This document shows, piece after piece, positions 16,725 through 26,133 of a DNA stretch of 64,000 nt. The notes beneath the pieces were generated by a model, which searched no databases, was not told the DNA's origin, and saw nothing but the letters and a program-made list of their open reading frames with translations. The stretch comes from an uncultured Blastocatellia bacterium (GTDB lineage: Bacteria; Acidobacteriota; Blastocatellia; Pyrinomonadales; Pyrinomonadaceae), in contig CAMLLD010000019.1 of assembly GCA_946480785.1 (NCBI GenBank), positions 9,367-73,366 on the forward strand, in the 5' to 3' direction. The stretch's first letter is position 1; each line of letters starts with the position of its first letter. The position numbers were made by a program, and so were the translations under genes.

Positions 16725-19700
16725 ATGCCCAAACGCACTGACATTCACAAGATACTTATCATCGGCTCCGGCCCCATCGTCATCGGGCAGGCGTGCGAGT
16801 TCGACTACTCCGGCACCCAGGCGTGCAAGGCGCTGCGGCAGGAGGGCTATCAGATCGTGCTGGTCAACTCGAATCCAGCCACGATCATGACCGATCCCGA
16901 GACCGCCGACATCACTTACATCGAACCACTTACTGTCGCTTCGTTAACTGAAATCATCAAGCGCGAGCGTCCCGATGCGCTGCTGCCGACAGTGGGCGGG
17001 CAAACGGCACTCAATCTCGCGATTGCGCTGTCGGATGCGGGCGTGCTCGAGGAGTACGGCGGCGAGATGATCGGCGCGAACCGCGATGCGATCCGCGTGG
17101 CCGAAGATCGACTCCTGTTCAAGCAGGCGATGGACGAAGCGGGACTCGAAATGCCGCGCGGCGGTTTCGCGAAGTCGTGGGACGAAGCGCGCGACATCGT
17201 CGCGACGACGAATTATCCCGCGATCATCCGGCCGTCGTTCACACTCGGCGGTACCGGCGGCGGCATTGCTTACAACCCGGAAGAGTTTGAAGAGATCGTG
17301 CGCGGTGGACTCGCGGCGTCGCCGATTCACGAAGTGCTGATCGAAGAATCGATACTCGGCTGGAAAGAGTTTGAGCTCGAAGTGATGCGCGACCTCGCGG
17401 ATAACGTCGTCATCATCTGTTCGATCGAAAACTTCGATCCGATGGGCGTGCACACTGGTGATTCGATCACGGTTGCGCCGGCGCAAACACTGACGGATCG
17501 CGAGTATCAGTTGCTGCGCGACATGGCGATTCGCATCATTCGCAAAGTCGGCGTCGAGACGGGCGGATCGAACATTCAGTTTGGCGTGAACCCGGAGAAC
17601 GGCGACGTTCGCATCATCGAGATGAATCCGCGTGTGTCGCGCTCGTCGGCGCTCGCTTCCAAAGCGACGGGTTTTCCGATCGCGAAGATCGCGGCGAAGC
17701 TCGCGGTCGGCTACACGCTCGACGAGATTCCCAACGACATCACGCGCAAGACGCCAGCTTCGTTCGAACCGACGATCGATTACGTGGTCGCGAAGATTCC
17801 CAAGTGGGACTTTGAAAAGTTTCGGGAAGCGGAAGACGTGCTGGGCACGCAGATGAAGTCGGTCGGCGAAGTGATGGCGATTGGCCGCACGTTCAAGGAA
17901 GCGCTCTTCAAAGGATTGCGCTCGCTGGAAGCAGTGAAGCCGTTGCGACTCGAAGACATCTCCGACGACGAGTTGCAACGCAAACTCGCGCGGCCCAATT
18001 CGCATCGCTTCTCTTACATCACGTATGCACTGCAACACGATTGGCCCATCTCGGAAATCTATCGACTCTCGCGCATCGATCCGTGGTTCCTAAGCCAGTT
18101 GCAGGAAGTGACGGTTATTCAGAAAGAGATCGAGGGGAAAAAGCTGGACGAGATCTCCGCGGATGAATTACGCGAGTTCAAAGAGGTGGCGCTATCCGAT
18201 CGACGACTCGCTTACTTAACTGAGCGATCGGAAGATCAGGTACGCGCGCGACGCAAGGAACTCGGCATCGTGCCGGTTTACAAACGCGTCGATACGTGCG
18301 GCGCCGAGTTTGAATCGCACACGCCATATCTCTACTCGACCTACGAAACGGAAGACGAAGCCGCGCCGACGGATGCGCGCAAGATCATGATCCTCGGCTC
18401 TGGTCCCAACCGCATCGGGCAGGGAATCGAGTTTGACTACTGCTGTTGCCACGCGTCGTTTGCCCTGCACGAAGCGGGTTTCGAAACGATCATGGTCAAC
18501 TGCAATCCGGAAACTGTTTCGACCGACTACGACACGTCCGATCGTCTCTACTTCGAGCCGCTCACGTTCGAAGACGTGATGAACATCGTCGACGTCGAGA
18601 AGCCCGAGGGCGTCATCGTTCAGTTTGGCGGGCAGACGCCTTTGAATCTTGCGATGCGTTTGCACAAAGCGGGTGTGAAGATCATCGGCACGTCGCCTGA
18701 CTCGATTGACCTCGCTGAAGATCGCAAGCGGTTCGGCTCGTTGCTGAAAGATCTCGGCATTCCGCAGCCGGAAAACGGCATGGCCGCGTCGGTCGAAGAA
18801 GCGCATGAAGTCGCGGCGCGGATCGGTTATCCGGTGCTCGTGCGTCCGAGTTACGTGCTCGGCGGCCGCGCGATGGCGATCGTTTACGACGAAGAACAAC
18901 TGGAGCAGTATGTTCGCACGGCGGTCGGCTTCACACCTGACAGGCCGGTTTTGATCGACAGGTTTCTCGAACAGGCGGCGGAGTTCGACGTCGATGCGTT
19001 GGCGGACGACAGTGCGTGCGTGATCGCGGGCATTCAGGAACACATCGAGGAAGCCGGCATTCACTCGGGCGATTCGTCGTGCGTGTTGCCGCCGGTGCGC
19101 ATCGACCCCGAGCATCTCGAGACGATGCGCCATTACACGAAGAAGCTCGCGCGCGCGTTGTCGGTTTGCGGGCTGATGAACATTCAGTTTGCGATCAAGG
19201 ACCATCGCGTTTACGTGCTGGAAGTGAATCCGCGCGCGTCGCGCACGGTGCCGTTTGTCTCGAAAGCGACGGGCGTGCCGATCGCGCGCATCGCGGCGCT
19301 CGTGATGGCGGGGCAGAAGCTCGCAGAGTTTCGTTTGCCGGAAGAGTTGACGGTGCAGCGATTCTTCATCAAGTCGCCGGTGTTTCCGTTTGCGAAGTTT
19401 CCCGGTGTCGATCCGATATTGAGTCCGGAGATGCACTCCACCGGTGAGGTGATGGGCATCGGCGACACGTTCGGTGAAGCGTACGGGAAAGCGTTGATGG
19501 GCGCCGGGCTGGGGTTGCCGTCGCGTGGGAAAGCGTTCATGAGCGTCAACGATGCCGACAAGGGTTCGGCTGTTTTGCTTGCGCGCAAACTGAATCGTCT
19601 GGGTTTTGAGCTGATCGCGACGTTCGGAACGGCGGCGCGTTTGCGCGAAGTCGGGTTGGAAGTCGAGAACGTGTTCAAGGTGAACGAAGGCCGGCCGAAC

Positions 19701-19952
19701 ATTTCGGACCACATAAAGAGCGGCGAGATCTCGCTGATCATCAACACGCCGCTCGGTCGTGTCTCGCGTTTTGACGAACAGGCGATTCGGCGCGCCGCGT
19801 TGCAGTACAACGTGCCGTGTGTGACGACGATGACGGGCGCGCAAGCGTTGGTTGAAGCGATTGTCGCGAGAGATACGAGCACAACGCCGAACGTACATTC
19901 GCTACAGGAGCTGCATGCGCTCACAACTATGGACGCGGTTTCGTCGAGCTAA
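16725..19952 (+). CDS. carB: Carbamoyl-phosphate synthase large subunit
   Basis: Makes carbamoyl phosphate from bicarbonate, ammonia and 2 ATP for arginine and pyrimidine synthesis. 1075 residues, full length. The two homologous ATP-grasp halves are visible ([22 protein letters not shown] near residue 10 and [22 protein letters not shown] near residue 555), followed by the C-terminal MGS-like allosteric domain ([24 protein letters not shown]). carA is not adjacent. The gene ends in an ATGA-type overlap with the CoA-binding protein gene. Confidence 0.97.
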   Translation: MPKRTDIHKILIIGSGPIVIGQACEFDYSGTQACKALRQEGYQIVLVNSNPATIMTDPETADITYIEPLTVASLTEIIKRERPDALLPTVGGQTALNLAIALSDAGVLEEYGGEMIGANRDAIRVAEDRLLFKQAMDEAGLEMPRGGFAKSWDEARDIVATTNYPAIIRPSFTLGGTGGGIAYNPEEFEEIVRGGLAASPIHEVLIEESILGWKEFELEVMRDLADNVVIICSIENFDPMGVHTGDSITVAPAQTLTDREYQLLRDMAIRIIRKVGVETGGSNIQFGVNPENGDVRIIEMNPRVSRSSALASKATGFPIAKIAAKLAVGYTLDEIPNDITRKTPASFEPTIDYVVAKIPKWDFEKFREAEDVLGTQMKSVGEVMAIGRTFKEALFKGLRSLEAVKPLRLEDISDDELQRKLARPNSHRFSYITYALQHDWPISEIYRLSRIDPWFLSQLQEVTVIQKEIEGKKLDEISADELREFKEVALSDRRLAYLTERSEDQVRARRKELGIVPVYKRVDTCGAEFESHTPYLYSTYETEDEAAPTDARKIMILGSGPNRIGQGIEFDYCCCHASFALHEAGFETIMVNCNPETVSTDYDTSDRLYFEPLTFEDVMNIVDVEKPEGVIVQFGGQTPLNLAMRLHKAGVKIIGTSPDSIDLAEDRKRFGSLLKDLGIPQPENGMAASVEEAHEVAARIGYPVLVRPSYVLGGRAMAIVYDEEQLEQYVRTAVGFTPDRPVLIDRFLEQAAEFDVDALADDSACVIAGIQEHIEEAGIHSGDSSCVLPPVRIDPEHLETMRHYTKKLARALSVCGLMNIQFAIKDHRVYVLEVNPRASRTVPFVSKATGVPIARIAALVMAGQKLAEFRLPEELTVQRFFIKSPVFPFAKFPGVDPILSPEMHSTGEVMGIGDTFGEAYGKALMGAGLGLPSRGKAFMSVNDADKGSAVLLARKLNRLGFELIATFGTAARLREVGLEVENVFKVNEGRPNISDHIKSGEISLIINTPLGRVSRFDEQAIRRAALQYNVPCVTTMTGAQALVEAIVARDTSTTPNVHSLQELHALTTMDAVSSS

Positions 19953-20362
19953 TGATCAATTCGGAAGAAACAATCAGTCGCATACTCGAGGAGTGCCGCA
20001 CGATTGCGGTCGTGGGGCTGTCGTCTGATACCTGGCGGCCGTCGAATAGTGTTTCGAATTACATGCGCCGCAGCGGTTATCGCGTGATACCGGTGAACCC
20101 GAACGAGACCGAGGTGTTTGGCGAGAAGGCGTATCCGGATCTCGCGTCGGTGCCGGAGAAGATCGATCTCGTTGATGTGTTTCGGCGTTCGGCGGAGGCG
20201 GGGAAGGCGGTCGATGAAGCGATTGCGATCGGGGCAAAAGCGGTCTGGTTGCAGGAAGGCGTGATCGACACGGCGGCGGCGCAGCGTGCGCTCGATGCGG
20301 GTTTGTTGGTCGTGATGGATCGGTGCTGGTTGAAAGAGCACATGAGGCACGGCAGGCGTTGA
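19952..20362 (+). CDS. CoA-binding domain protein (YccU type)
   Basis: 136 residues, a single Rossmann-type CoA-binding domain as in YccU. Motifs: TIAVVGLSSDTWRPSNSVSNYMRRSGYRVIPVNPNE and AIAIGAKAVWLQEGV, ending with VMDRCWLKEHMRH. It is cytosolic. The exact role is unknown; such proteins bind CoA or acyl-CoA. Its ATG overlaps the carB stop by one base, so it is translationally coupled to carB. Confidence 0.9.
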   Translation: MINSEETISRILEECRTIAVVGLSSDTWRPSNSVSNYMRRSGYRVIPVNPNETEVFGEKAYPDLASVPEKIDLVDVFRRSAEAGKAVDEAIAIGAKAVWLQEGVIDTAAAQRALDAGLLVVMDRCWLKEHMRHGRR

Positions 20363-20865
20363 GCAGTTCGGACCAGATAGGGACCGCGATTCGCGCGGCG
20401 GTGATCACGGTCAGTGATGCGTGCTCGCGTGGTGAACGTGAAGACGATTCGGGTGCGGCGCTGGTTGAATTGCTGGAGGCGTCCGGTGCGGAGGTTGTTG
20501 AGAAGGGGATTTTATCTGACGACTTCGAGCCGCTGGTTCAAAGACTTGAAGAAATCGTGCGGCGTGGCGAGGTGAATTTGATTGTCACGACGGGTGGGAC
20601 CGGGCTTGGGCCACGCGATAACACGCCCGAAGCGACGTTGCGAGTGATCGAGCGTGAAGCGCCGGGAATTGCGGAAGCGGTCCGGGCGGAGTCGTTGAAG
20701 GTTACACCGATGGCGATGATCTCGCGCGGTGTTGCGGGTGTTGCCTCAGAAACACTGATTATCAATCTGCCTGGATCACCGAAAGCCGTTCGCGAGAGCT
20801 TCGCTGTTATCCAACCCGTTTTAGCTCACTCTGTTGATCTACTAGCCGGCAAGACGCGCCATTGA
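20359..20865 (+). CDS. mog: MogA/MoaB-type molybdopterin adenylyltransferase
   Basis: Activates molybdopterin by adenylation during molybdenum cofactor synthesis. About 168 residues. The domain begins at RAAVITVSDACSRGEREDDSGAAL and contains the MPT-binding VTTGGTGLGPRDNTPEATL and the C-terminal IINLPGSPKAVRESF. The TTG at 20359 overlaps the previous stop (TTGA) and is the best start; a GTG at 20323 lies well inside the previous gene. No other moa/moe gene is in the window. Confidence 0.88.
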   Translation: MSSSDQIGTAIRAAVITVSDACSRGEREDDSGAALVELLEASGAEVVEKGILSDDFEPLVQRLEEIVRRGEVNLIVTTGGTGLGPRDNTPEATLRVIEREAPGIAEAVRAESLKVTPMAMISRGVAGVASETLIINLPGSPKAVRESFAVIQPVLAHSVDLLAGKTRH

Positions 20866-21768
20866 AGAGCGCAGGCGATCGATAATCACACCTTCACGTA
20901 GAGACCAGTCGCAGGTTCTTAAAGATCCGATTCTCAGCGCGGTCATCATTTCTTCCAACACCACAGCGCCCGCGACGATGATGTCGGCTCGTTGGGCCGG
21001 AATTCCGGCGACGGTTTGGCGTTCTGCGATGGTGAACGCTGCCAGTTTGGCGACGAGGGCTTTGAGTTGAGTAAGCGTTACGGTGCTCGATGCGGGAGGC
21101 AATACGTTATTGAGCGCGACGCCGATCGTCATCGCAGTTCCGGAAGTTGCCGTCACGAAGTTCCACCCACAGGCGAGAAACTCGCTTACGTGAGGTTGAA
21201 GGGAAACACGGATTTCAGAGCGCATCGCGTCCAGTTCGTTCGGCGCGGGTGGATCTGAACGAATAAAACGATCCGTTAGACCAACAGCGCCCACGTTGAT
21301 CGAGCGCAACATCACCGGCTCGTCGTCACGGAAGATCGAGATCTCCGTCGAGCCGCCGCCAATATCGATGTTCAGGCTCGTCACTCTTTTTTCCGAGCAG
21401 CCATGCGAAGCTGCGAGCCCGATCAAACGCGCTTCTTCCAACCCTGAAAGCACGTCAACACGCAAACCAGTCTCCTGCTCGATGACGCGAATAAATTCGT
21501 TTGCATTGTCAGCCTCCCGCAGAAACGCGGTCGCAGTCGCTACCGTCTGTTCGGCGCCGTGACTCTCTGCCAGCGTGCGGAAGCGTGCGAGACAATCGAT
21601 CGCGCGCTGCATCGCCGCGTTGCTGATGTGCTTCTTGACGAGCGTCTCCTGGCCCAACCGAACAGTTTCTCGATCGCTCGCGAGCACGTCGAACGAATCG
21701 CTTCGCGCAGCTTCAACGACCACAACTTTGATTGAATTAGAACCGATATCGATCGCGGCGAGTCTCAA
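20842..21768 (-). CDS. ppx: Ppx/GppA family phosphatase
   Basis: Exopolyphosphatase or pppGpp phosphatase of the ASKHA superfamily. 308 residues, the short two-domain form without the C-terminal HD-like extension of E. coli Ppx. The N-terminal phosphate-1 loop is AAIDIGSNSIKVVVVEA, and the phosphate-2 loop is LNIDIGGGSTEISIF. It converges on mog with a 24-base overlap at the 3' ends. Its start overlaps the stop of the upstream thymidylate-kinase-like gene by 4 bases, so the three minus-strand genes form an operon. Confidence 0.9.
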   Translation of the reverse strand: MRLAAIDIGSNSIKVVVVEAARSDSFDVLASDRETVRLGQETLVKKHISNAAMQRAIDCLARFRTLAESHGAEQTVATATAFLREADNANEFIRVIEQETGLRVDVLSGLEEARLIGLAASHGCSEKRVTSLNIDIGGGSTEISIFRDDEPVMLRSINVGAVGLTDRFIRSDPPAPNELDAMRSEIRVSLQPHVSEFLACGWNFVTATSGTAMTIGVALNNVLPPASSTVTLTQLKALVAKLAAFTIAERQTVAGIPAQRADIIVAGAVVLEEMMTALRIGSLRTCDWSLREGVIIDRLRSSMARLAG

Positions 21769-22553
21769 GGAAGTGCCTTTTTGTTCAGGTCGACGAGGTT
21801 CGTGGCTGGTTTGCTCGCCGTCGTTTTATCTCGCGGCGGCATTACGCTGACATTGTCTTCAGCCGGGGCGGGTTCGTCGAGCACCTTCAACACGGCCCGC
21901 TTCAGATCGTTGCCGACGCTGCGAACCGAGCGCGAAGCATTCAACACCTGGAATCCATACTCTCCCGTCAGCCGATCGAAAACCTTTAACATCCGCGTCT
22001 GATACTCGATAAAACTATCGTAGAGATCTTCGCCGAGGTTCAGGTCCATCCCTGACTCCCAGTAATCGAAACCGCGCCCGGAACTGAGCAGACGTTGAGT
22101 CAATTGTTGCGCGGTACCGATGCGCAGGTAGAACACTGCGTCAGGAACGAGCGCCATGCCGTAGATCGAACGTATCCACGCCGGATCGATCCCGCGCACT
22201 TCCGCGCGCGCAATCGCCGAGTAGATATAACGATCAGTCAGGACCACAAAGCCCGCCCGCAGCGCCGGCAACATCTTGTTCTCCAGCCGGTCGACGAAAT
22301 CCGTCGCATAAAACAGTTGCATCGTGAGCCGGCCCAACGTCGTTCCGCTCTTCGCTCCCTTGATACCACGGCCGGCGAGAACGGATCGCGTCATGCCGGT
22401 GTCGAGCACCGCATGTCCGCGCGACTCGAGCCACGTGCGCAACAGCGCGATGTGCGTCGAGCGACCGACGCCGTCAGTGCCTTCGACGACGATCAGTTTG
22501 CCCGGATAAACTTCCTGTTCCACGCCCGGCAGGGGCGTTCCATAAAACTGCAT
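21765..22553 (-). CDS. Thymidylate-kinase-like protein with Arg in the P-loop
   Basis: 262 residues. The fold is that of thymidylate kinase: N-terminal phosphate loop VVEGTDGVGRST, the DRY-type motif VLTDRYIYSAIARAEVRG and YLRIGTAQQLTQRLL. The Walker A lysine is replaced by Arg (GVGRS instead of GxGKS), so ATP hydrolysis may be impaired. The C-terminal ~40 residues (PAEDNVSVMPPRDKTTAS...) look disordered. It lies 3 bases downstream of an intact paralogue and overlaps ppx. It could be a regulatory or catalytically weak partner of that paralogue. Confidence 0.8.
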   Translation of the reverse strand: MQFYGTPLPGVEQEVYPGKLIVVEGTDGVGRSTHIALLRTWLESRGHAVLDTGMTRSVLAGRGIKGAKSGTTLGRLTMQLFYATDFVDRLENKMLPALRAGFVVLTDRYIYSAIARAEVRGIDPAWIRSIYGMALVPDAVFYLRIGTAQQLTQRLLSSGRGFDYWESGMDLNLGEDLYDSFIEYQTRMLKVFDRLTGEYGFQVLNASRSVRSVGNDLKRAVLKVLDEPAPAEDNVSVMPPRDKTTASKPATNLVDLNKKALP

Positions 22554-22556
22554 CAG

Positions 22557-23237
22557 CTAATTCGACCTCGCGCTCTTTTTGTTGTTGAGATGTGGTCCAA
22601 TCAACATGCGCATCTCGCGTTGCTGGCGCTCAATCGAGCGGCTCGCGTCGATCACCGTCAAGCCAAACTCGTTAACCATCCGGTCATACTCTTCCAGAAT
22701 CTTGCCCTGAAATATCGTGAAGCTTTCTTCCGGATCGTCGGACCAGCCGATGTCCATGCCGGCTTCGTAGTATTTCAGACTCGGTCTGCCGGAGACGATA
22801 CGATCGATGGCGATGTTGAGCGGGGCGCGGAAAAAGAAAGCCATCGTCGGTTTGATCGCAAACGAATAAACCTCGCGCACCCAGTTGCGATCGACGCCGC
22901 GCGCCACGTCGCGCGCGAACGCCGTGTAGATGTAACGGTCGGCGAGCACGATCGCACCGGCTTTCAGCGGTGGAATGATGTCGCGCTCGGTGCGGTCCGC
23001 GAAGTCTGTCGCGTGCAGGAGCGAAAAGGTCGCGGGGGTCAAGAGATGGCGCTTCTTCGCGCGCTTTGTCGTATCCTTGACCAGCGGCGACGAGTTCCAT
23101 TCGGAGAAGAAAACCGGATAGCCTTCGGCCTTCAGCCATTGATAGAGCAGCGCGAGCTGCGTGGACTTACCACTGCCGTCGGTGCCTTCAACGACGAAGA
23201 GTTTGCCGGGAAATTGATGTTGACCGTAGGAAATCAT
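22557..23237 (-). CDS. Thymidylate-kinase-like P-loop kinase
   Basis: 226 residues with an intact Walker A (VVEGTDGSGKST) and DRY-type motif VLADRYIYTAFARDVARG; FFFRAPLNIAIDRI follows the usual thymidylate kinase pattern. The lid region (SGRPSLKYYEAGMDIGWSDDPEESF) differs from classical Tmk, and the segment after strand 2 (NSSPLVKDTTKRAKKRHLLT) is unusual. This is a divergent branch; dTMP may not be the substrate. First gene of a three-gene operon with the K-to-R paralogue and ppx. Divergent from sixA. Confidence 0.8.
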   Translation of the reverse strand: MISYGQHQFPGKLFVVEGTDGSGKSTQLALLYQWLKAEGYPVFFSEWNSSPLVKDTTKRAKKRHLLTPATFSLLHATDFADRTERDIIPPLKAGAIVLADRYIYTAFARDVARGVDRNWVREVYSFAIKPTMAFFFRAPLNIAIDRIVSGRPSLKYYEAGMDIGWSDDPEESFTIFQGKILEEYDRMVNEFGLTVIDASRSIERQQREMRMLIGPHLNNKKSARSN

Positions 23238-23291
23238 CGGCGCAGAGACTAGGTTGTTTGTGTTACAGCAGCCTTTCTTAAATCATTGTAT

Positions 23292-23786
23292 ATGAGAATT
23301 TTGTACCTCTTACGACACGCCAAATCAAGTTGGAAGGACGCGTCGTTGTCTGACTTTGAGCGTCCTTTGAAGGAGCGTGGCAGGGAAGCGGCGGAGCAAA
23401 TGGGCATGTTTCTGGCTTCGAAAAAAGCGACAGTTTCGGCGTTGATCGTCTCGCCCGCGGTGCGGACGCGGCAAACGATTGAGATCGTTTTGCGACACGC
23501 GTCGCTCGGTGTCGAGCCGCAATTCGACGAGCGAATTTACGAGGCGAGTCTCGCAACGCTCGTGCGAATCGTCGCGGAAATCACCGACGACAATCAAAGC
23601 GCGATGCTCGTTGGTCACAATCCCGGAATGGAAGAGATGCTGGCTTTCCTCACGCGTGAGACCCGGCACACGCCAACGGGTGCGTTGGCCAGGATCACTC
23701 TGGATTGTGCGAGTTGGAAAGAGGCAGGCAGAGGGACGGGTAAGTTGGACTGGTTCGTCGCGCCCAAAGACTTACCTGATGATTAA
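23292..23786 (+). CDS. sixA: Phosphohistidine phosphatase SixA-like
   Basis: Histidine-phosphatase superfamily, 164 residues from the ATG at 23292. The catalytic motif is LYLLRHAKSSW (RHG-type, here RHA), with SPAVRTRQT and the second catalytic His in LVGHNPGMEEML. SixA removes phosphate from phosphohistidine domains. The Ala after RH is usual for this subfamily. It converges on the next gene with a 4-base overlap and is divergent from the tmk-like/ppx operon. Confidence 0.9.
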   Translation: MRILYLLRHAKSSWKDASLSDFERPLKERGREAAEQMGMFLASKKATVSALIVSPAVRTRQTIEIVLRHASLGVEPQFDERIYEASLATLVRIVAEITDDNQSAMLVGHNPGMEEMLAFLTRETRHTPTGALARITLDCASWKEAGRGTGKLDWFVAPKDLPDD

Positions 23787-23968
23787 CGATCGCTGACCGC
23801 TTCGCCGTAAGCCGTTTGCTTCTGCGACTGCAAGTGGCTCGTCAGCATTTGATAGAAGCACTTCAGGCAAACACCCGTGCTTTCTTGCTCGTTGTCTTCG
23901 CGAATCTTCGCTCCGCACCAGACACACTCGACCACGTACACGTCTTCTCGTTCTACGTTCTGATTCAT
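23783..23968 (-). CDS. Small zinc-ribbon protein
   Basis: 61 residues. CVWCGAKI and GVCLKCFYQML form a four-Cys (CxxC...CxxC) zinc ribbon, followed by a short polar tail. The ATG at 23968 is preceded by AGGAGG with ideal spacing, which supports this as a real gene and rejects the longer frame to 23995. No known function; such proteins often bind RNA or protein partners. Confidence 0.8.
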   Translation of the reverse strand: MNQNVEREDVYVVECVWCGAKIREDNEQESTGVCLKCFYQMLTSHLQSQKQTAYGEAVSDR

Positions 23969-24115
23969 CGCTCCTCCTTTCTTAATCGGGATCACTCTGC
24001 GGGCAGGAAGTTAAATGCCGGTTAAGTTCAGACACGAATTAGATGCAGTTTAGACGAGCCTTGAAATAAACTTTTCTATGGACGTAGAGGTGTAATACGC
24101 TTTGTGCGAGTGCGG

Positions 24116-24319
24116 TTACTGGTTGACCTGGGATTTTGCTGCGGTGGGTGGGTTTTCCGCGTCTTTGAATCGCTTGGCGCGTTCATCAGCCGACATCTTT
24201 TGAAGCGCCGAATGCACCTTTAGCACCACGTCTTTAAGCTGCTTCAACTCTTGCGGAGATTTCTTTTCAGCGAGCAAAGCGGCTGCGATTTCGCTGCTGA
24301 GTTCGTTTGAGATAGCCAT
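24116..24319 (-). CDS. Small helical protein of unknown function
   Basis: 67 residues, highly charged and helical (LSSEIAAALLAEKKSPQELKQLKDVVLKVHSALQKMSADERAKRF), with a disordered Pro/Ala tail. No signal peptide or membrane segment. There is no clear ribosome-binding site, but amino-acid composition and codon use look genuine. I do not recognise the family beyond a vague memory of similar small acidobacterial proteins. Confidence 0.55.
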   Translation of the reverse strand: MAISNELSSEIAAALLAEKKSPQELKQLKDVVLKVHSALQKMSADERAKRFKDAENPPTAAKSQVNQ

Positions 24320-24372
24320 AGATTAGACGAGTGCGTATCGTATCGGGCGGCTGTTACGCTCATGTTAACTCG

Positions 24373-25200
24373 ATGTTAACGATCGTTTTTTATAGACGAG
24401 GCTGCGTCCGCTTCCTTCCCGCTCTCGCCCTCATCGTCTTCGCTTCGATCTCCGCTCACGCCCAGCTACCGTTCTACACCGACGACGCCGACACTACACC
24501 CAAAGGCAAGTTTCATCTCGAGCTCTCCAACGAGCATGATTGGCTGCAGCAGTCGTCGCTGCCGGGAAGACGACAGAACACCACTGTGCTCACGGTGAAT
24601 TACGGTATTACTAATCGCATCGAGCTCGATGTGAACGGACCATTTATCAAAATCTTCAACGACTCGTCCTCGTTGCTTGGTAGTCCAAGCGGTATCGGCG
24701 ACACACAATTCGGTGTGAAGGTCAGACTGCGAGACGAGCGCGAGGGATCGAAGCTGCCGGCGCTCGCAGCGGTTTTTTACGCGGAAGCGCCGACTGGCAG
24801 CACGAGTAAACAACTCGGCTCCGGCCTGGTCGATTACTGGTTCTATGGCGTGTTGCAGAAGTCGCTGACAAAACGGACCACCGCGCGTTTGAATGGCGGA
24901 ATTCTTTTCGCCGGCAACGATTCGACGGGTTTGATCGGAATCGAATCAACGCGTGGTCAGGTCTTCACCGCGAATGGATCGCTCGTGCGCAGCTTCACGC
25001 CGCGGCTACAGCTCGGCGCTGAGTTGTTCGGCGGCGTGACGAACAATTTCAATCTGAGTCGCGGCCAGTTGGAGGCGCAGTTTGGCGGCGGGTATGCGTT
25101 GACTGAGAGATTTGAGTTTACGTTCGGAGTCGTTGCCGGGCGCTTCCCGGCGAGTCCGCGCGCGGGAGTGCAAGTGGGCTTTGCCTACGATTTCAAATGA
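24373..25200 (+). CDS. Outer-membrane beta-barrel protein
   Basis: About 275 residues from the ATG at 24373 (an upstream start at 24331 is possible). A signal peptide (RFLPALALIVFASISAHAQ) is followed by alternating strands typical of a 12-strand-like barrel, as in the phenol-degradation MetA-like or DUF-type OM proteins: FHLELSNEHDW, VLTVNYGITNRIELDVNGPF, GDTQFGVKVRLRDE, LQLGAELFGGVT. It ends in VGFAYDFK. Substrate unknown. Monocistronic, convergent with the TonB_C gene. Confidence 0.75.
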   Translation: MLTIVFYRRGCVRFLPALALIVFASISAHAQLPFYTDDADTTPKGKFHLELSNEHDWLQQSSLPGRRQNTTVLTVNYGITNRIELDVNGPFIKIFNDSSSLLGSPSGIGDTQFGVKVRLRDEREGSKLPALAAVFYAEAPTGSTSKQLGSGLVDYWFYGVLQKSLTKRTTARLNGGILFAGNDSTGLIGIESTRGQVFTANGSLVRSFTPRLQLGAELFGGVTNNFNLSRGQLEAQFGGGYALTERFEFTFGVVAGRFPASPRAGVQVGFAYDFK

Positions 25201-25218
25201 CAGACGAATCCGCGAACG

Positions 25219-26085
25219 TTACCGCGCTACGAAATTATACTGAATCACTCCAGTGACTTTGACGGGTTGACCGGATAAGCGTGTCGGTGTGAAACGAGCT
25301 TCCAGCGCGGCAGCAACAGATGCAGCCTGCAATAGAGGATGTCCGCTCACGGCGTGTGCTGCGATGACGTAACCCTCTTCGTCTATGAGAACCTGGACCG
25401 CAACCGTGCCGGAGGCATGTGCCTTTCGAGCAATTTCCGGATAATCCGGTTTTGGTAGGTCCAAAGCCTTTCCATTGAGCACGCCACCTCTGAGTGCGCC
25501 TTCAGTTGAGCTTATTCCTTCTGTTGCAGTACCGGTGATGACCGGTGTTTGGACCCTTAAACTGGAGCGAACGGTCTCCCAAAGTGGCGATTCAATCGTC
25601 TCATCTGCGTTTGATCTGACGAAGGACAAAGCCACGAGACGGGAATTCGACCGCAGCCAGATCACGTCGCCGGTTCTATTCCTGTTGCGTGAGGATACGA
25701 CTCGAACACCGTCGGCCTGCGCTGGTCCAAGCTGGGTTTGGATAGGCATACGTGTCGAAGAGTTAGTCGATCCGAGTGTTGTCTCTACCTTTTTGATTAT
25801 CGGTTCTTTGAAGTCGTCGAGCGCTGCCGGCATTTCTGCGCGCAGAACGACGCGCCGCAGCGCAACTATCGTTAGTTGAACTGAACTTCCTTTGCGCGTA
25901 AGAACAAAGTTCTGCGCTTCTTCTGTGCTCTCATCCGCGACTGAATATCCGGCCGGGTAATCAAAGGAAATTCCGGGCGCGGCGAAGTGGTTCAACTCAG
26001 GAGCGAGAGTTTGCGCGTAAACGTTGAGACTGAGCAACGAAACAATTATCGCTACAGCTACTAGGAATCTATTGATCGAGGTCAT
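25219..26085 (-). CDS. Secreted protein with a TonB C-terminal domain
   Basis: 288 residues. Signal peptide (RFLVAVAIIVSLLSLNVYA), then a ~150-residue domain beginning FDYPAGYSVADES, then a TonB_C domain at ~205-288 (YPEIARKAHASGTVAVQVLIDEEGYVIAAHAVSGHPLLQAASVAAA). Unlike true TonB it has a cleavable signal rather than an N-terminal membrane anchor and no Pro-rich spacer, so it is probably a periplasmic TonB-box-interacting protein or a paralogue used with Oar-type receptors. Confidence 0.85.
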   Translation of the reverse strand: MTSINRFLVAVAIIVSLLSLNVYAQTLAPELNHFAAPGISFDYPAGYSVADESTEEAQNFVLTRKGSSVQLTIVALRRVVLRAEMPAALDDFKEPIIKKVETTLGSTNSSTRMPIQTQLGPAQADGVRVVSSRNRNRTGDVIWLRSNSRLVALSFVRSNADETIESPLWETVRSSLRVQTPVITGTATEGISSTEGALRGGVLNGKALDLPKPDYPEIARKAHASGTVAVQVLIDEEGYVIAAHAVSGHPLLQAASVAAALEARFTPTRLSGQPVKVTGVIQYNFVAR

Positions 26086-26133
26086 GAGTGTTCCTCCTAA
26101 AGGTTGAAGGACCAGTGAAGCGGGCGAGCGAGT

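Noticed and set aside
22095..23252. 385-residue plus-strand frame opposite the tmk-like genes
   Set aside because: It is antisense to two recognisable P-loop kinases and has Arg/His-rich shadow composition.
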